A DNA stretch of 14,535 nt, from positions 1-14,535 of the forward strand of contig CAAEUM010000058.1 in NCBI GenBank assembly GCA_900759225.1. The letters are read 5' to 3'. How positions within the stretch are numbered: position 1 is the stretch's first letter; every line of letters begins with the position of its first letter. The translations under genes were made by a program, and so were the position numbers. Positions 13,935 through 14,535 of this stretch are shown piece after piece. The notes beneath the pieces are model-generated. The model had not been told where the DNA came from, searched no databases, and saw only the letters and a list, made by a program, of their open reading frames with translations. This DNA is from Lachnospiraceae bacterium. GTDB lineage: Bacteria > Bacillota > Clostridia > Lachnospirales > Lachnospiraceae.

Positions 13935-14535
13935 ATGTTTAGTATTAATGAGAATTACCTGAAGCTTCCGGGAAGCTACCTTTTTTCTACCATTGGAAAA
14001 AAAGTGGCGGCTTATCAGCAGGCAAACCCGGATAAGAAGATCATACGTCTGGGAATTGGTGATGTGACCCTGCCCATTGCCCCTGCGATCGTAGAGGCCA
14101 TGCACAGGGCAGTAGATGAGATGGGAAACGCAGAAACCTTTCATGGATATGCACCGGATCTAGGCTACAGCTTCCTTAGGGAAACCATTGCAAAAAGGGA
14201 TTATGAAGCCTGGGGCTGCCAGGTTTCTTCAGACGAGATTTTTATTTCCGACGGAGCAAAAAGTGACTGCGGAAATATTCAGGAAATTTTCGGAGAGGAC
14301 TGCCGCATTGCAGTCTGTGATCCGGTCTATCCGGTCTATGTGGATTCTAATGTAATGGCAGGGCGTACCGGGGAATATGATGAGGCTACCGGGAAGTGGA
14401 GCAGGGTGATCTATATGCCGTGTACGGCCAAAAACCAGTTTGTTCCTCAGCTGCCCAAGGAGCGTCCTGATCTGATCTACCTCTGCATTCCAAATAACCC
14501 TACGGGGACAACCCTTACCAGGGAGCAGTTAAAGG
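13935..14535 (+). CDS. dapL: LL-diaminopimelate aminotransferase, 3' end missing
   Basis: DapL is a PLP-dependent class I/II aminotransferase that makes LL-diaminopimelate from tetrahydrodipicolinate in one step with glutamate. It bypasses the succinylase or acetylase branches. The window holds the first 200 codons of about 400. It begins [20 protein letters not shown], typical of DapL, with [12 protein letters not shown] (37-48), [10 protein letters not shown] (69-78), SDGAKSD (105-111), DPVYPVYVD (129-137) and IPNNPTG (185-191). The PLP-binding lysine lies beyond the window edge. The ATG has GAGGAGG (13919-13925) nine bases upstream. It lies 18 bases after dapF, so the LL-DAP product passes to the epimerase encoded by the preceding gene. 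The assignment is well supported by the DapL-type N-terminus and the dapF neighbour. Confidence 0.95.
   Translation, partial: MFSINENYLKLPGSYLFSTIGKKVAAYQQANPDKKIIRLGIGDVTLPIAPAIVEAMHRAVDEMGNAETFHGYAPDLGYSFLRETIAKRDYEAWGCQVSSDEIFISDGAKSDCGNIQEIFGEDCRIAVCDPVYPVYVDSNVMAGRTGEYDEATGKWSRVIYMPCTAKNQFVPQLPKERPDLIYLCIPNNPTGTTLTREQLK

Overview
The window looks like chromosomal DNA of a Gram-positive, anaerobic gut-type clostridium, most likely Lachnospiraceae. The evidence is the ruvA-ruvB-zapA-U32 peptidase-SEDS-PBP gene order, LL-diaminopimelate aminotransferase (dapL) beside dapF, strong AGGAGG-type ribosome binding sites, a molybdenum hydroxylase operon, and roughly half G+C by eye. Genus cannot be fixed from the sequence alone. 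Eleven genes are on the plus strand and one on the minus strand. The first (ruvA) and last (dapL) run off the window.

Region 1 (1-2160): the 3' part of ruvA, then ruvB and a long zapA-like cell-division gene, closed by a strong rho-independent terminator. Region 2 (2197-7189): a tight three-gene unit of a large U32 peptidase-family protein (probably an RNA-hydroxylation enzyme), a SEDS (RodA/FtsW-type) glycosyltransferase and a short class B penicillin-binding protein. The last two form a polymerase/transpeptidase pair for cell-wall synthesis.

Region 3 (7190-7525): 336 bases without a gene but full of structure. It holds a 154-bp element with imperfect 17-bp terminal inverted repeats and strong internal hairpins, a smaller related palindrome, two candidate promoters, and a leader hairpin capped by a GAAA tetraloop. 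Region 4 (7526-11120): three overlapping genes for a molybdenum hydroxylase of the xanthine dehydrogenase family, in the order FAD, 2x[2Fe-2S], Mo subunit. Its substrate is not determined by the sequence. Its terminator lies inside the 3' end of the convergent AraC-family regulator gene (11156-11998, minus strand).

Region 5 (12153-14535): divergent from the regulator lie two diaminopimelate epimerase-family genes and the start of dapL. The second epimerase (dapF) has both catalytic cysteines and its own near-consensus promoter. With DapL it would take tetrahydrodipicolinate to meso-diaminopimelate for lysine and peptidoglycan.

The most notable observation is the first epimerase homologue. 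It keeps the fold and most substrate-pocket motifs, but both catalytic cysteines are serine and the gene is intact. It is therefore probably not a normal DAP epimerase. No CRISPR array, tRNA, rRNA or transposase gene was seen.
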